NCBI GenBank assembly: GCA_026414305.1
Contig: JAOAJH010000001.1
Span: forward strand, 62,001 to 126,000
DNA from: Candidatus Aenigmatarchaeota archaeon
Lineage (GTDB): Archaea > Aenigmatarchaeota > Aenigmatarchaeia > CG10238-14
Reading direction: 5' to 3'
DNA: 64,000 nucleotides
In this document: positions 45,388 through 55,074 of the stretch, in pieces
Layout: the number at the start of each line of letters is the position of its first letter
How positions within the stretch are numbered: position 1 is the stretch's first letter
Notes under the pieces: generated by a model
Databases searched by the model: none
Seen by the model: the letters and a program-made list of their open reading frames with translations, nothing else
Told to the model about the DNA's origin: nothing
Program-made: the position numbers and the translations under genes

Positions 45388-47052
45388 TTTCAATCCTACC
45401 CTAGTCCGACTCTAACTCCCATCAACAGCGTAAACTTTTCATTAGACTCAGACCTTCCTGTTTCAATCCTACCCTAGTCCGACTCTAACTATAATCATAA
45501 TTTTTTTCAATTTTTCAAGCATAATTTTCAAGGTTTCAATCCTACCCTAGTCCGACTCTAACGAGAAGATAGGTTGCTTGTGTTTCAATTTGATTTTTTT
45601 AATGTTTCAATCCTACCCTAGTCCGACTCTAACTAATCTTGACTTGTTTGACTTTTTTAAGAGCAGGGGGGTTTCAATCCTACCCTAGTCCGACTCTAAC
45701 TGCTTTTCATAGCACTAGGATTGTTTGGAGGTATTGGTTTAGTTTCAATCCTACCCTAGTCCGACTCTAACTTAGGTTTCGATGAAGTAGATGTAATTCA
45801 AGTCGATCTTGAGTTTCAATCCTACCCTAGTCCGACTCTAACTACCTGAAAACAGGCAAGAAATAATAGAAGTGCTCAGGAAAGTTTCAATCCTACCCTA
45901 GTCCGACTCTAACTAAAAGGTGAAAAAATGAGTAAAAAAGGCGATTGGTTATTAATGTTTCAATCCTACCCTAGTCCGACTCTAACCCTGAGGGGACACC
46001 CCTCAGGCTTAAAGAAGTCCGACAAAAAGTGTTTCAATCCTACCCTAGTCCGACTCTAACGTAATGAAAATTTTCGGGAAAGATTTTAAAAAATCGGGAG
46101 AAAGTTTCAATCCTACCCTAGTCCGACTCTAACTTGCTAAATTAGGTTATAAACACAAAACATTTAGGTTAGGTTTCAATCCTACCCTAGTCCGACTCTA
46201 ACTGTGGCAAGAAAGCAGATAGATGAAAAATTTGATGAATGCAAGTTTCAATCCTACCCTAGTCCGACTCTAACAAGTGCCAGTAAGTTGGGATACACAG
46301 GGATTAGTAGTAAAAGTTTCAATCCTACCCTAGTCCGACTCTAACCCATTAATTCTGCCTCTTCAAGTGTTATATCTCTTGTTTGTATAGTTTCAATCCT
46401 ACCCTAGTCCGACTCTAACCAAGAATATACAAGCAGAAAAAAAGGAAGGCATTCATTCTGTTTCAATCCTACCCTAGTCCGACTCTAACAAAAATCTGCT
46501 TCAGGTGAATTCGGTTTTTCTGATTTGATGTTTCAATCCTACCCTAGTCCGACTCTAACATAGGTATGGCGTTTGAGGATTTTATAAAGAAGATAGTTGA
46601 AAGTTTCAATCCTACCCTAGTCCGACTCTAACAAGACATTCCTAAATAGTGACAATATATTAGGTTTCTTCAGTTTCAATCCTACCCTAGTCCGACTCTA
46701 ACTATGGAAGGTCTTGGACACTTCAAGATTTGTATGTGTAGTTTCAATCCTACCCTAGTCCGACTCTAACAAAAATTATAAAATATAATATGGGGTGGAT
46801 GGCAATGATGTTTCAATCCTACCCTAGTCCGACTCTAACTTGTAAAGATGTGAGTAAAGTCGTTATCGGCAAGACAAGTTTCAATCCTACCCTAGTCCGA
46901 CTCTAACTGGTAGAGATAGTTAATAAAACACCCCACGATGTAGTTCTTTTCGGTTTCAATCCTACCCTAGTCCGACTCTAACCATAATAAAGATATTAGT
47001 TTTGTTGAATATACAAAATTATGTTTCAATCCTACCCTAGTCCGACTCTAAC
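45318..47052 (-). CRISPR. CRISPR array: 24 identical 30-bp repeats plus 1 degenerate terminal repeat, 24 spacers (about 39-45 nt)
   Basis: + strand unit GTTTCAATCCTACCCTAGTCCGACTCTAAC; reverse complement ends in ATTGAAAC, the usual 8-nt crRNA 5' handle, so transcription is on the minus strand. First perfect repeat 45387-45416, last 47023-47052; degenerate repeat 45318-45347. Confidence 0.97.
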
Positions 47053-47157
47053 ACGCTTTAAAAAGTTAATAAATGAACAACAAAAGCATTATTTTTCTGT
47101 TATATAATCTTCTTTCTGTCAATAAAAAATTAGATCCTCGCTTATAAACATCGACAC
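47053..47157 (-). promoter_or_regulatory. probable CRISPR leader
   Basis: AT-rich gap between cas2 and the array, with TATA-like GATTATATAAC on the minus strand about 50 nt upstream of the first repeat; opposite end carries the degenerate repeat. Confidence 0.65.
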
Positions 47158-47427
47158 TCATATTATGTTTTCATCAGAATTCTTTTTTACACCTATAATT
47201 TTCTTTTTTAAAAGATCGTCAAATTTTAAAAAATAAATTATTACAGAGTCTTTATTTTTATCTATAATAGATTCCAAACCCCTTTCTATTTCGGATATTT
47301 GAGATTCAGTTATGTCTCCTTCAAAAACAGAGTTTTGTACCCAAACAAGATATTGCCTAAGAAAGTTGCAAACTTTTGATTTTTTTTCAGAAACATCGTA
47401 AACAACCAGTGTATGCAAATTTACCAC
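47158..47427 (-). CDS. cas2: Cas2 (GTG start)
   Basis: VVNLHTLVVYDVSEKKSKVCNFLRQYLVWVQNSVFEGDITESQISEIERGL. Confidence 0.92.
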   Translation of the reverse strand: MVNLHTLVVYDVSEKKSKVCNFLRQYLVWVQNSVFEGDITESQISEIERGLESIIDKNKDSVIIYFLKFDDLLKKKIIGVKKNSDENII

Positions 47428-48416
47428 CCCGATACATAAGGTTCGTATGTCTTCAAACCATGAAAATGCTTTATTAATTTGTAGCATTCCATCAAAAGCA
47501 GGTTTTTATATGAAATTTTTTTGTTATTAATTTTTATAGTCTTGTTTATTTTATCTTCAAAATTTTCAATAAAAACTTTTCTTCCGTTTTCATTAAGATA
47601 AACAATATCATTTTTTATATTGAAATGATGATTTTTGATTATATCTTTCCTTATTATTTTTAATATAACTCTATCAACGATTAATGGTTTAAAAACTTCA
47701 CTTATATCCAAAGATAAAGAAAATCTATTTACTATAGGTTCATGGAGATAACTTACAGATTGATCTAATGGTGTTTTGTATATTTGTTTTATCAGAATAG
47801 AATAAAGCAAGCAATTACCAAAACTTATTAAACAATTTATCTTATCTTTTGGTGGATTTTTTGTTCTAGTAAAAAATTTAAATTCTTCAGGAAGTATTTT
47901 GTTAAATATTTTATAGTATTCATTTCTTATATTTCCTTCAATAGCCATCAAACTATTAATTTTATTTTCAAACTTTATTTTTTCAGCACTTTCTTTTATA
48001 AAAACCAATTCTCTTTCAAAGTCATAACCTCTTCTGTTATAATATTCCAAGTTTCTTATCATGTTTTGAAACCCACCGTATAGAAACTTTTTGGCCAAAA
48101 CTAGTCTTTTGTTTTTATCGATGAAATGCTCACATTGTTTTATCAAAAGAGTTCCATTAGAATTGCTTTTTCTTGATTGAAAACTTCCTTTTAAAAAACC
48201 ATACTTAGAAATGAAGTTTATACAAATAGTTCTTTTAGATATTAATGATATAACTCCAGATGATAAACTAACCGCACCTATACAATTTATAAGATCTATG
48301 TTATTTATTGGAATTATTTTTTCTACTTTTTCTGTTTTATCTATTTTTAGTATGCTGATGTTATTTTTTCTTCTTTTAATTACTCCGTTGCCATTTATAT
48401 AATAAATTTTTACCAT
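47421..48416 (-). CDS. cas1: Cas1 integrase
   Basis: Conserved active-site contexts MAIEGNIRNEYY, VSYLHEP, SLDISEVFKPLIVDR. Confidence 0.95.
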   Translation of the reverse strand: MVKIYYINGNGVIKRRKNNISILKIDKTEKVEKIIPINNIDLINCIGAVSLSSGVISLISKRTICINFISKYGFLKGSFQSRKSNSNGTLLIKQCEHFIDKNKRLVLAKKFLYGGFQNMIRNLEYYNRRGYDFERELVFIKESAEKIKFENKINSLMAIEGNIRNEYYKIFNKILPEEFKFFTRTKNPPKDKINCLISFGNCLLYSILIKQIYKTPLDQSVSYLHEPIVNRFSLSLDISEVFKPLIVDRVILKIIRKDIIKNHHFNIKNDIVYLNENGRKVFIENFEDKINKTIKINNKKISYKNLLLMECYKLIKHFHGLKTYEPYVSGW

Positions 48417-48454
48417 TTAATAATCAAAAAAATAAAAACTTAAAAATCTTTCTA

Positions 48455-49816
48455 TTATATAGAAATATTAATTTTTAAGCTGACAACATCTTTGTATTTT
48501 TCATACTCACTATCAAAATATTCCTTTAGAATTTTTTCAAATTCCTTGCCAAAAATTTCTAACAATTCTCTCAATTTTTTAACTTCATACTTATTTTCAA
48601 ATCCGCCATGTATGAGCTTGTTCATGTTTCTAAAATACACAAGTTTCCTGATAATCTCTGAATTTTTCTTAAAAAAATGATCCAATTTTTTGTGATTCAA
48701 GGTATATATTATGGCTAACATTTCTTTCAAATATATCATAGAATTTTTCATTATTTTTTCTGCATCTTCTATTTCAATTTTTTTCTCGTTAAAAGCAGAA
48801 TTTGCATAGTTTTTTATTATATCATTATACTTATTACCGAAAACTTCAAAATTTTTAGTGTCTTTTGAAAAACCATAGTCATTTTCCAGAACATATTCTA
48901 TGAATTTTTCAAATGATCTAAACAGAAGTATTATTGCTTCATTGTTTTTACCAATATTATGTTTTCTTTTGTAATTTTCAAATAAATCAAAAATAAAAAA
49001 TATTTTTCTTATTTTAATATCATTTGATGAAAGTATGTTTATTTTTTTGTTAACATTTTCTTTAAGTTTATTATCACTTTTTATTTTTTTCTCGGTCTTT
49101 TTCAATATTTCTAATGATGTTTCGTAATCAAGTTCATCCCAAAACATAAAAGCTCTTGAAATACTTTCAAAAACTTCGGCTTTTGCAGAAATTTCATAAT
49201 TATCAATATTCTTGCCAAAACTGAAATTCAATATAGCTTCATTAAAAATACCTTTGTTAAAGTTTTCAATACCTTTTTGTATATACATTTTGTAGAAAGT
49301 ATTTATTTTGTCAAAATTAAATTCAACTTCTTCCATTTCATCGTAATTACATAGAGTGCCTTTTTTCGATCTTTCCGCTTTAACAAAAAATATTCTTAGT
49401 TTCCTTTTTCTATCACTAAAATAATATGAAAAAACTTCAAGTGAACAAAATATAGACATGAATTTAGTACCATTTGTTATATTGTATACTATTTCCAAAT
49501 TATAATCCAACCCGTCTATAATTTTTGATATTTTATTTCTTATATCGTTCTCATCGAACTCGTTTACTTTTACAAGTTCAAAATCAGAAAATCTACTCCA
49601 TTTTTTCTTTATTATTTCTGCATAAGGTTTTGTTTTTTCACTATGAATTAAAAAAACTTTTTTTGGGTACTTCTTTTTTTCAACTATTATTTTATGAAGC
49701 ATAAAGCTAACAGACTCGTTTATTTTTGTTTTTTCATTTTCTAAAAAATTGCTTATTTTTTCTTCATTTATCCCTTCGAAATCACCTATATTTGCTAAAT
49801 ATACATACTCCTCCAT
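48455..49816 (-). CDS. csm6: Csm6-like/Cas02710-type CARF-HEPN ribonuclease
   Basis: CARF-like NITNGTKFMSI motif and C-terminal HEPN RNMNKLIHG (R-X6-H); located in csm operon. Confidence 0.8.
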   Translation of the reverse strand: MEEYVYLANIGDFEGINEEKISNFLENEKTKINESVSFMLHKIIVEKKKYPKKVFLIHSEKTKPYAEIIKKKWSRFSDFELVKVNEFDENDIRNKISKIIDGLDYNLEIVYNITNGTKFMSIFCSLEVFSYYFSDRKRKLRIFFVKAERSKKGTLCNYDEMEEVEFNFDKINTFYKMYIQKGIENFNKGIFNEAILNFSFGKNIDNYEISAKAEVFESISRAFMFWDELDYETSLEILKKTEKKIKSDNKLKENVNKKINILSSNDIKIRKIFFIFDLFENYKRKHNIGKNNEAIILLFRSFEKFIEYVLENDYGFSKDTKNFEVFGNKYNDIIKNYANSAFNEKKIEIEDAEKIMKNSMIYLKEMLAIIYTLNHKKLDHFFKKNSEIIRKLVYFRNMNKLIHGGFENKYEVKKLRELLEIFGKEFEKILKEYFDSEYEKYKDVVSLKINISI

Positions 49817-50764
49817 TCAATTCACCAAATCCAATTTAACCCAACCTAAAGGAACTTCATTTGAAGAAACAAAAGTTTTTGGGAATGGTGTATAAGTATG
49901 CCCTTTGATTAAATATTTCCTTTCTTTAAATCTTAGTTTTACTAAGTCTGGATCATTAATTTCGTAAAAAACACCTAAACTTTTTGTATAAAAACCACCA
50001 CCAAAACCTATATGTAAAAACAAAGATTTTTTAATATTATTTTTAACATTTTTTAATATATTTTTCAAATTTTTATTAAATACATCATATTTATAACTTT
50101 TTTTAATCATATATTCTAGTGCCATTATGTAGAAATTGTTTATTTTGTAAATAAAATTTTCTATATCGTAACTATTGTCAATTTTTATTTTCAATTCCAA
50201 ATTTTTGAATGAAATAACTTCTCTGTTTTCAAGTTTTGCTTCTTTCCCCATACCAAGCCTTTTAATTCTTTTAATTTGACTTTCAAAATCTCCTTCTATA
50301 TCTGATATTTCTATATTTTTAGTTTTGTTGAAATTGTATATTTTTTCTCTGATTTCTTTATCTGTATTATAAATTATATCACCATAAAATGGTTTTCTCA
50401 TAGCACCCTTAATAGAGCTTCCAGGTATATAAATTCTTCCATTAGAATGTCTTATAAATGTAAAGACTTCTGATGTTATATCCCCATCTGCTTTAATTCT
50501 GTACTTCAAAAAATTCATTATATCATCTTTTTTAATATTAAATTCTTTAATTATGCCTTCAATACCAGAACTAAAATTTTTTTCAAATTTTAAAATGAAC
50601 TCTCCAAGATACCTTTGTTTTGGTATTAAAAAATCTATAATTTTTCCCAAATCAAAAATATGTAAATAATCGTCAATTTTCATATATTCAAGTTTATTAA
50701 AACTTTCACCGCTGCTTATATGTATTGGTGTAATCGAATTCATCAAAAATTTAATTTTCATCAT
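49817..50764 (-). CDS. csm5: Csm5 (type III-A RAMP)
   Basis: TPIHISSGESFNKLEYM...RIYIPGSSIKGAMRKPFY; order in operon. Confidence 0.88.
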   Translation of the reverse strand: MMKIKFLMNSITPIHISSGESFNKLEYMKIDDYLHIFDLGKIIDFLIPKQRYLGEFILKFEKNFSSGIEGIIKEFNIKKDDIMNFLKYRIKADGDITSEVFTFIRHSNGRIYIPGSSIKGAMRKPFYGDIIYNTDKEIREKIYNFNKTKNIEISDIEGDFESQIKRIKRLGMGKEAKLENREVISFKNLELKIKIDNSYDIENFIYKINNFYIMALEYMIKKSYKYDVFNKNLKNILKNVKNNIKKSLFLHIGFGGGFYTKSLGVFYEINDPDLVKLRFKERKYLIKGHTYTPFPKTFVSSNEVPLGWVKLDLVN

Positions 50765-51677
50765 CAATCACCACGGGTATTGTGAATGCCTTTCCGAACC
50801 TGTATATTACTTTTTCATTTAATTTTTCCTCTCTTATTTCACCTTTTACATTTCCTTTAAATAAAGAACCTTCAGACAAACCTATTATATTGGATTTTCT
50901 TTTAGAGTCAAAATAAACCCAGCCCTTTCTTTCTATTAGCTTGTATGAATGCAGTTTTCCATAATCATCTTTTGACGGAAAAACTACTGATAAATTTACA
51001 TAGTTTGAAGAATTTTGGTTCATATCATTAAAACCATCAAAATCTTCTATTTCAATTCTTTCTATTTGACCAGCACCATTGCTTATTTCACCACCTATAC
51101 CAAAATTTTTTATCATATATATACTATCTTTTAAATCATCACTCAACTCACCGTCAATAATAAAAAAGAAGAATACATCATTTTCCAATCTAATATAAGA
51201 AACGCTATATAACTTTCCTTCTTCTGCCAAAGATGTTGTTTTGTCTATACTTACCTTTTCTTCAACATCTTCATAAAACAATTTTATGTCATCGCCCTCA
51301 TTATCTAAATAAATAAGTGATTTTGAGTTGTTTGTTTTTATTGCACTGCTATTTTTTATTGCACCTAAACTAACCATTTTTATTTTTTTACGTATTTTTC
51401 TATCAGATTTTAACTTTTCCGGCAGTTTAAAATTTAGATAAAAAGGGAAAAATAGAACATCCTTACCATTTGATTTTATACCGTAAAACAATGATGTTAT
51501 TTTTGGAAAATTCCTAACAAAATAGTCAATATTGCTTTCTCCACATTTTCTTATATGATTTATAACTAAACAAGAAAAAAGACTGTCACTATGGAATATA
51601 TAGTCATTTATATCTAATCCTAGGTAACCGAAATGAAATTTAGCATTTTTGTGCGGATACAATTTTACTATTTTCAT
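50751..51677 (-). CDS. csm4: Csm4 (type III-A RAMP)
   Basis: KFHFGYLG...HSDSLFSCLV, SNGAGQIE; order in operon. Confidence 0.88.
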   Translation of the reverse strand: MKIVKLYPHKNAKFHFGYLGLDINDYIFHSDSLFSCLVINHIRKCGESNIDYFVRNFPKITSLFYGIKSNGKDVLFFPFYLNFKLPEKLKSDRKIRKKIKMVSLGAIKNSSAIKTNNSKSLIYLDNEGDDIKLFYEDVEEKVSIDKTTSLAEEGKLYSVSYIRLENDVFFFFIIDGELSDDLKDSIYMIKNFGIGGEISNGAGQIERIEIEDFDGFNDMNQNSSNYVNLSVVFPSKDDYGKLHSYKLIERKGWVYFDSKRKSNIIGLSEGSLFKGNVKGEIREEKLNEKVIYRFGKAFTIPVVIDDEN

Positions 51678-52276
51678 TTATTTACCTTTTTTTCTAAATC
51701 TTCAATAATTTCGCTTACATCAACTTTCCCATAACCTCTTGAACCGCTGCCACCCAAGTAGTTTTCCTGAAGTAATTCGAAACCCTCTTTTACCAAATTT
51801 ATTATTTCTCTTTTGTTATCTTTGTCAAATATGTTGAAAACTATCTCTTCGTTAAATTCTGTACCAGGAACAACTCTTTCAACTAATCTTGGTTTTGCTA
51901 CACCCATTTTGTCTATAGTGTTTTCAGGTTTTATTTCAAACACATTTTGATTACTGTTTTCTATGAAGGCATCTCTAAAAATAACACGTGTTGACATTTC
52001 CTCGTTATTTTTTTCTTCTTCTTTCTTTGACAAACCCTTTCCAAATACCTTATCTATTAGTTCTAACATTTTATGATCTGATTCGTGTTTTTTTGTTAAA
52101 AGATATCTAATTTTACCTTTTATGCTACTTCCTGGTATGTAAGGCTCCTTATCTCCATTTATTTTTATTACTGGATTGTCAACCCCACCTATTTTAAACG
52201 ATTCTTTTATTCCGCCTATGTGCAATCCAGTAACAACTTTAATTCTACCATTAACTTTTACTATTTCTTTCAACAT
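51674..52276 (-). CDS. csm3: Csm3 (backbone RAMP nuclease)
   Basis: GLHIGGIKESFKIGGVDNPVIKINGDKEPYIPGSSIKGKIRYLL, GGSGSRGYGKV; catalytic Asp context IGGxD. Confidence 0.93.
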   Translation of the reverse strand: MLKEIVKVNGRIKVVTGLHIGGIKESFKIGGVDNPVIKINGDKEPYIPGSSIKGKIRYLLTKKHESDHKMLELIDKVFGKGLSKKEEEKNNEEMSTRVIFRDAFIENSNQNVFEIKPENTIDKMGVAKPRLVERVVPGTEFNEEIVFNIFDKDNKREIINLVKEGFELLQENYLGGSGSRGYGKVDVSEIIEDLEKKVNK

Positions 52277-52280
52277 TTAA

Positions 52281-52670
52281 TCAACCTCCATAGTAAGCTA
52301 ATAATCCTTCAAAAAATTTTCTAAATCTCTCGTAATTTGATTTTTTTGGGTTGTCCATAATATGTTCCAAAAGTCTCATTGTTTGTCTTGAAAATCTATT
52401 ATCAATTACTTTTCTATTTTCGGCATATTTTAACATAATCATGAGTTTTGCTACATGTGATTTTATTTTATTTTGATCTTCAAGGTTATCTTCTTTTATG
52501 TTGCATATTTCATCATAGAACTTTCTTATCTGACTTTTTGTACTATTGCCTAATTTGTTTTTTAGACTTTCCAGATGTTCTATGAATTCCTTTGGATCCT
52601 CTGAATCAAATATAATTCTCTTGTCAAAAAACAATTCATTCTGATTTTGGTACTTATTCTGATTATCCAT
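52281..52670 (-). CDS. csm2: Csm2 (small subunit)
   Basis: Small helical protein between csm3 and cas10; KSQIRKFYDEI...AKLMIMLKYAENR. Confidence 0.85.
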   Translation of the reverse strand: MDNQNKYQNQNELFFDKRIIFDSEDPKEFIEHLESLKNKLGNSTKSQIRKFYDEICNIKEDNLEDQNKIKSHVAKLMIMLKYAENRKVIDNRFSRQTMRLLEHIMDNPKKSNYERFRKFFEGLLAYYGG

Positions 52671-55074
52671 TCATTTCACCTCTATATCTTTTATTCATTT
52701 CAGCCAGCTCTGCTGCTAGCTTGAAACACCTTATTTTAAATAACATTTCGTTATATCCTTCTTCTGTAAGTGAATTTGAAAATATACATTTTTTCCATAT
52801 TGTGAAGATTTTTTCAGAAACATTAGGTGCATTTCTTTTCAACATATAATTCATTATATATATATTTGGTATTATTTTTTCTTTTTCTTTTATATTTTTT
52901 TCAATGAAATCTAATGTTTTAGAAGATATTTCTATAAGTTTGTGTAATGTGACTGATGAAATGCTTTTTTCGTTTATCTTTTTATTAAGATAATTAGTTA
53001 ATCTTACAAGAAATTCAAAATCATTTTTCATTTTATTTTCATCAACATCTGTCAATGCATCTGAAAAGAAACCTTTTTCAAAATTATCAAAATATTCCCA
53101 TCTTATTATATTCCCATTTATGGAAATGCAATTTTTTTCTCTTCTAGCAGATTTAGCTTCTTTTAAATCATTCTCCATTATTTCGAATATTTTTTTTATA
53201 GGAAAGCTTGTATCGAAAATTCTAAAAGACGCTGATATTGTGAATTTTGGATTAAATCCAGTATAAATTTTGAAATAATTATATATGTCATTAGCAAAGT
53301 TTAGTACACTTGCAAAATCACCCACTAAAAAACCATCATCACCACCAGAGTATAAAATATAAACACTATCTTTGTATTTTTCTTCCCAAATTCTATTTAT
53401 TATACCCTCAAAGAAAAGACTTATATTAAAACTCAATGAAGAATACATAGAGAAACTTATTTTATATCTACCCTCCTTAGCAAAATTCGTTTTAAATATA
53501 TCACCTAAATTGTCTACATCAAATTTTAATACACCCATTTTTTTTGATTTACAAATTTCACTTAACTCTAGAATAGTGTTATTTTTTATAGGCATCCCAG
53601 TTGTTATTATTTCGAATGGAGAATATGGGGTCAAGCTTATTTTACCGTTGAAAAACAGTTCGTCAACATCATCAAAAATAAATATTTCTTTTCTTTCTAA
53701 TTTGGGAAAATTAAAATTTTCTTGAGCTTTTTTTAACATATTTTTTATATATTGTATTTGATTACATGATTCACATAGAGAAAATTCATCATCACTTTCT
53801 TCTATTTCTGATTTACAAACATCACATGAGTCATATCCAGCATATTCTGCTTGAAAGTTTTTTTCAATTAAAATTTTTTCAAATTTTCTATGTTTGTCCT
53901 GTAAAATTCCTGTATTTTTTTGTAGTCTATTATAAAAGTTTCTAAAATCTTCTGTAAAATCTCTAGGAGACATTTCTGTATATGTTAATCCAAAAAACAA
54001 TTTTGTTCTGAACATTTTAAATAAAGAGTCATTAATTTTTTCAAAAAGGTTTTTTGCTATTTGCTTGTTTCTTTCATTGTTATCACATATTATTTCAAAT
54101 GAACCCCCACTGCAATATATTAGGTTAGTTTCTGGCAAATCTAACTCTAAAAGTAGTTTTTGTGCAGCTATTTTATTAAGCAAATTTATGTAGAATGACC
54201 TTGCTTTTAGAAACTTTGCAGCTCCTTTTGTTGAGATCGTTGAAATAAAATCTTGTATGCCAGATATATCTCCCTTTAAAATGAGAATAGATTTTTTGTT
54301 ATATTCTTCATCATTTAACAGATCAATTGGTATTGGTTTTTCATCCTTTTTATACATGAATATTTCTCTCATTGTTTTTTTTAATTGAGCTAAATTTTGT
54401 TTTGAATTTTTATAGTATCTGTATATTACCAAAGACATTCCTGCAGATGATTTAGAATGATTAAATAAATCTATAGTTGGTTGAGAATAATATGATGCTG
54501 ATGGAATTCTGAATGCATATTTTTTTAAACAATCTAGAACGCATCTTATATAATATCTCCTTTTTTTTTCAAGATTTTTTGAATCTTCGTCATCGTCGAT
54601 GTTAATTCTGTTTATTAAAGACATTTCTCTTATGAAGCCATAATACAAATCTCTTTCAATAGTACCCATTTCATTTTGAACTATTTCATCCTTTTTAGGT
54701 TTTTCAAAAGAGATTGATTTTGGTTTGAATCTCACGTCGCTGTTAGAATCACAATAAATTTCAAATATAGATATTATAGGATCCTTTCTAACATCTTCTG
54801 ATGTAATTTCAGTTTTTTTATCTACATCTTCCCTTTCTTGCGATGTTATCCAGTCACCTAAATCAATATAATCTTTTATACCATCATCAAATATATCAAT
54901 AGTTATTTTATTTGTTTTGAATTTGCAATCCCTCTTTACTTTCAAAAAAAGTTCTTCATGGTTCACAATCCTTTCTTTAATTTTACATTCATCTAATGTA
55001 TGTGTTCTTTGATAGAATTTGCCAATATCATGTAAAAGAGAAGAAAGAACTATTGACAGTTCATGTTCATCCAA
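52663..55074 (-). CDS. cas10: Cas10/Csm1
   Basis: HD motif SSLLHDIGKFYQRTH, zinc-ribbon CDVCKSEI...CESC, palm GGDD (YILYSGGDDGFLVGD). Confidence 0.96.
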   Translation of the reverse strand: MDEHELSIVLSSLLHDIGKFYQRTHTLDECKIKERIVNHEELFLKVKRDCKFKTNKITIDIFDDGIKDYIDLGDWITSQEREDVDKKTEITSEDVRKDPIISIFEIYCDSNSDVRFKPKSISFEKPKKDEIVQNEMGTIERDLYYGFIREMSLINRINIDDDEDSKNLEKKRRYYIRCVLDCLKKYAFRIPSASYYSQPTIDLFNHSKSSAGMSLVIYRYYKNSKQNLAQLKKTMREIFMYKKDEKPIPIDLLNDEEYNKKSILILKGDISGIQDFISTISTKGAAKFLKARSFYINLLNKIAAQKLLLELDLPETNLIYCSGGSFEIICDNNERNKQIAKNLFEKINDSLFKMFRTKLFFGLTYTEMSPRDFTEDFRNFYNRLQKNTGILQDKHRKFEKILIEKNFQAEYAGYDSCDVCKSEIEESDDEFSLCESCNQIQYIKNMLKKAQENFNFPKLERKEIFIFDDVDELFFNGKISLTPYSPFEIITTGMPIKNNTILELSEICKSKKMGVLKFDVDNLGDIFKTNFAKEGRYKISFSMYSSLSFNISLFFEGIINRIWEEKYKDSVYILYSGGDDGFLVGDFASVLNFANDIYNYFKIYTGFNPKFTISASFRIFDTSFPIKKIFEIMENDLKEAKSARREKNCISINGNIIRWEYFDNFEKGFFSDALTDVDENKMKNDFEFLVRLTNYLNKKINEKSISSVTLHKLIEISSKTLDFIEKNIKEKEKIIPNIYIMNYMLKRNAPNVSEKIFTIWKKCIFSNSLTEEGYNEMLFKIRCFKLAAELAEMNKRYRGEMNG

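Noticed and set aside
45387-47052. Self-targeting spacers against genes in this window
   Set aside because: No obvious match seen by eye, but an exhaustive comparison was not possible; needs BLAST of all 24 spacers against the full genome.
47053-47157. Additional small gene between cas2 and the array
   Set aside because: No convincing ORF; better explained as CRISPR leader.
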